From Bacteroidota bacterium (lineage in GTDB: Bacteria > Bacteroidota > Bacteroidia > UBA7662 > CANHCV01), in the NCBI GenBank assembly GCA_027488715.1, contig JAIYBD010000069.1:1-23022 (forward strand): a stretch of DNA of 23,022 nucleotides. Direction: 5' to 3'. Position numbers and translations under genes: made by a program. This document shows, piece after piece, positions 22,555 through 23,022 of this stretch; within the stretch, counting starts at the first letter, position 1; the number at the start of each line of letters is the position of its first letter. The notes under the pieces were generated by a model that was not told where the DNA came from, made no database searches, and saw nothing but the letters and a program-made list of their open reading frames with translations.

Positions 22555-23022
22555 GATTTTGAATGGTAATAAATGGAGGATAGGGATGAAGCATTAAAAA
22601 TTTCAATGGCCATTCGCTGAATATCTGCGGGAGAAACCTTCATGTATTTTTCATCTTCCTGGTGGATGAGAGAAGCATCTTCCAACCATTCAAAGTAGGC
22701 CAAATTCAACGCAATGGAAGAAGAATCAATGTTTGAAAATGCTTGAGAGGTTTGGTATTGGTTTTTGATTTTTTCCAAAGCATAGTCCGATATGGGTTCT
22801 TGAATAAGTTGATTTAGATCGCTCCAAATGGCATGTTCTGCTTCTTCCCAAGAAACATGTGGCAATAAATTTCCTTGGATGACCATTAATCCCGGATCTT
22901 CATCTCCCGTTACATAAGCATTGATTTGGGAGAAAAGCGGTGTATTTTTTAGCCAGTTTTCTTTTAGCCTGGATGATTTTCCTCTTCCTAAAATATCACT
23001 GATCAAATCGGTTGCATAATAA
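22551..23022 (-). CDS. M16-family peptidase, C-terminal part (cut by window end)
   Basis: The frame is open from the stop at 22551-22553 to the window edge, about 157 codons, beginning YYATDLISDILGRGKSSRLKE. This is the start of an M16_C domain, where SDILGRGKSSRL is the family pattern. The catalytic N-terminal half, which should carry HxxEH, lies outside the window, so activity is inferred from the usual pairing of an active and an inactive subunit. An internal TTG at 23006 should not be taken as the start. It overlaps the downstream non-catalytic M16 gene by four bases. Confidence 0.88.
   Translation of the reverse strand, partial: YYATDLISDILGRGKSSRLKENWLKNTPLFSQINAYVTGDEDPGLMVIQGNLLPHVSWEEAEHAIWSDLNQLIQEPISDYALEKIKNQYQTSQAFSNIDSSSIALNLAYFEWLEDASLIHQEDEKYMKVSPADIQRMAIEIFNASSLSSIYYHSKS

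Noticed and set aside
1..23022. Mobile elements, CRISPR arrays, tRNA/rRNA genes, defence or toxin-antitoxin genes
   Set aside because: I saw no transposase, terminal inverted repeats with target duplications, spaced direct repeats, tRNA-like cloverleaf ends or defence-type proteins on either strand.

Overview
The window reads as a core chromosomal segment of a Bacteroidota bacterium, most likely Flavobacteriales-like. The grounds are: the AT-leaning composition; weak or absent Shine-Dalgarno sites; several -7 boxes of the Bacteroidota type (TAnnTTTG) just upstream of starts; and neighbourhoods familiar from this phylum, namely miaB / sigma-54 activator / lptE / TPR protein / secG / groES-groEL, ftsX / DUF3098 / uppP / truB / ribF, and paired M16 peptidases. 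I see no tRNA, rRNA, CRISPR array, transposase, phage gene or plasmid function, and no gene-free stretch above about 190 bases.

Left part (1-7478): a divergent intergenic region separates a left-running proline dehydrogenase (cut by the window edge) from a right-running operon. That operon encodes the tRNA methylthiotransferase MiaB, a sigma-54 activator with no sensory domain, the lipopolysaccharide-assembly lipoprotein LptE, an acidic protein with one TPR-like motif, and SecG. Genes overlap or abut, and the operon ends in a strong hairpin. groES-groEL follow with their own leader and terminator.

Middle part (7479-17506): hisS is translationally coupled to hutH. An envelope and translation string follows (ftsX, a DUF3098 protein, uppP, truB, ribF), then an MFS transporter. 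A good promoter then precedes a PLP decarboxylase (probably arginine decarboxylase), which is followed 8 bases later by an MscS-type channel.

Right part (17497-23022): a perfect hairpin holding both stop codons separates the MscS gene from a left-running HtrA/Deg protease. Between htrA and the next right-running gene lies a pair of inverted DnaA-box-like 9-mers. Then come a 2-oxoglutarate/Fe(II) oxygenase, a ChrA-type transporter starting with TTG, and, converging on it, two overlapping M16 peptidase genes: one catalytic-type (cut by the window end) and one lacking the zinc site.

Most of the window is ordinary housekeeping DNA, and I found no convincing undescribed multi-gene system. The points most worth a second look are the DnaA-box-like pair, the sensorless sigma-54 activator beside chaperonin genes that carry a -24/-12-like sequence, the hisS-hutH coupling, the altered PLP phosphate-binding motif in the decarboxylase, and the terminator that contains two stop codons.
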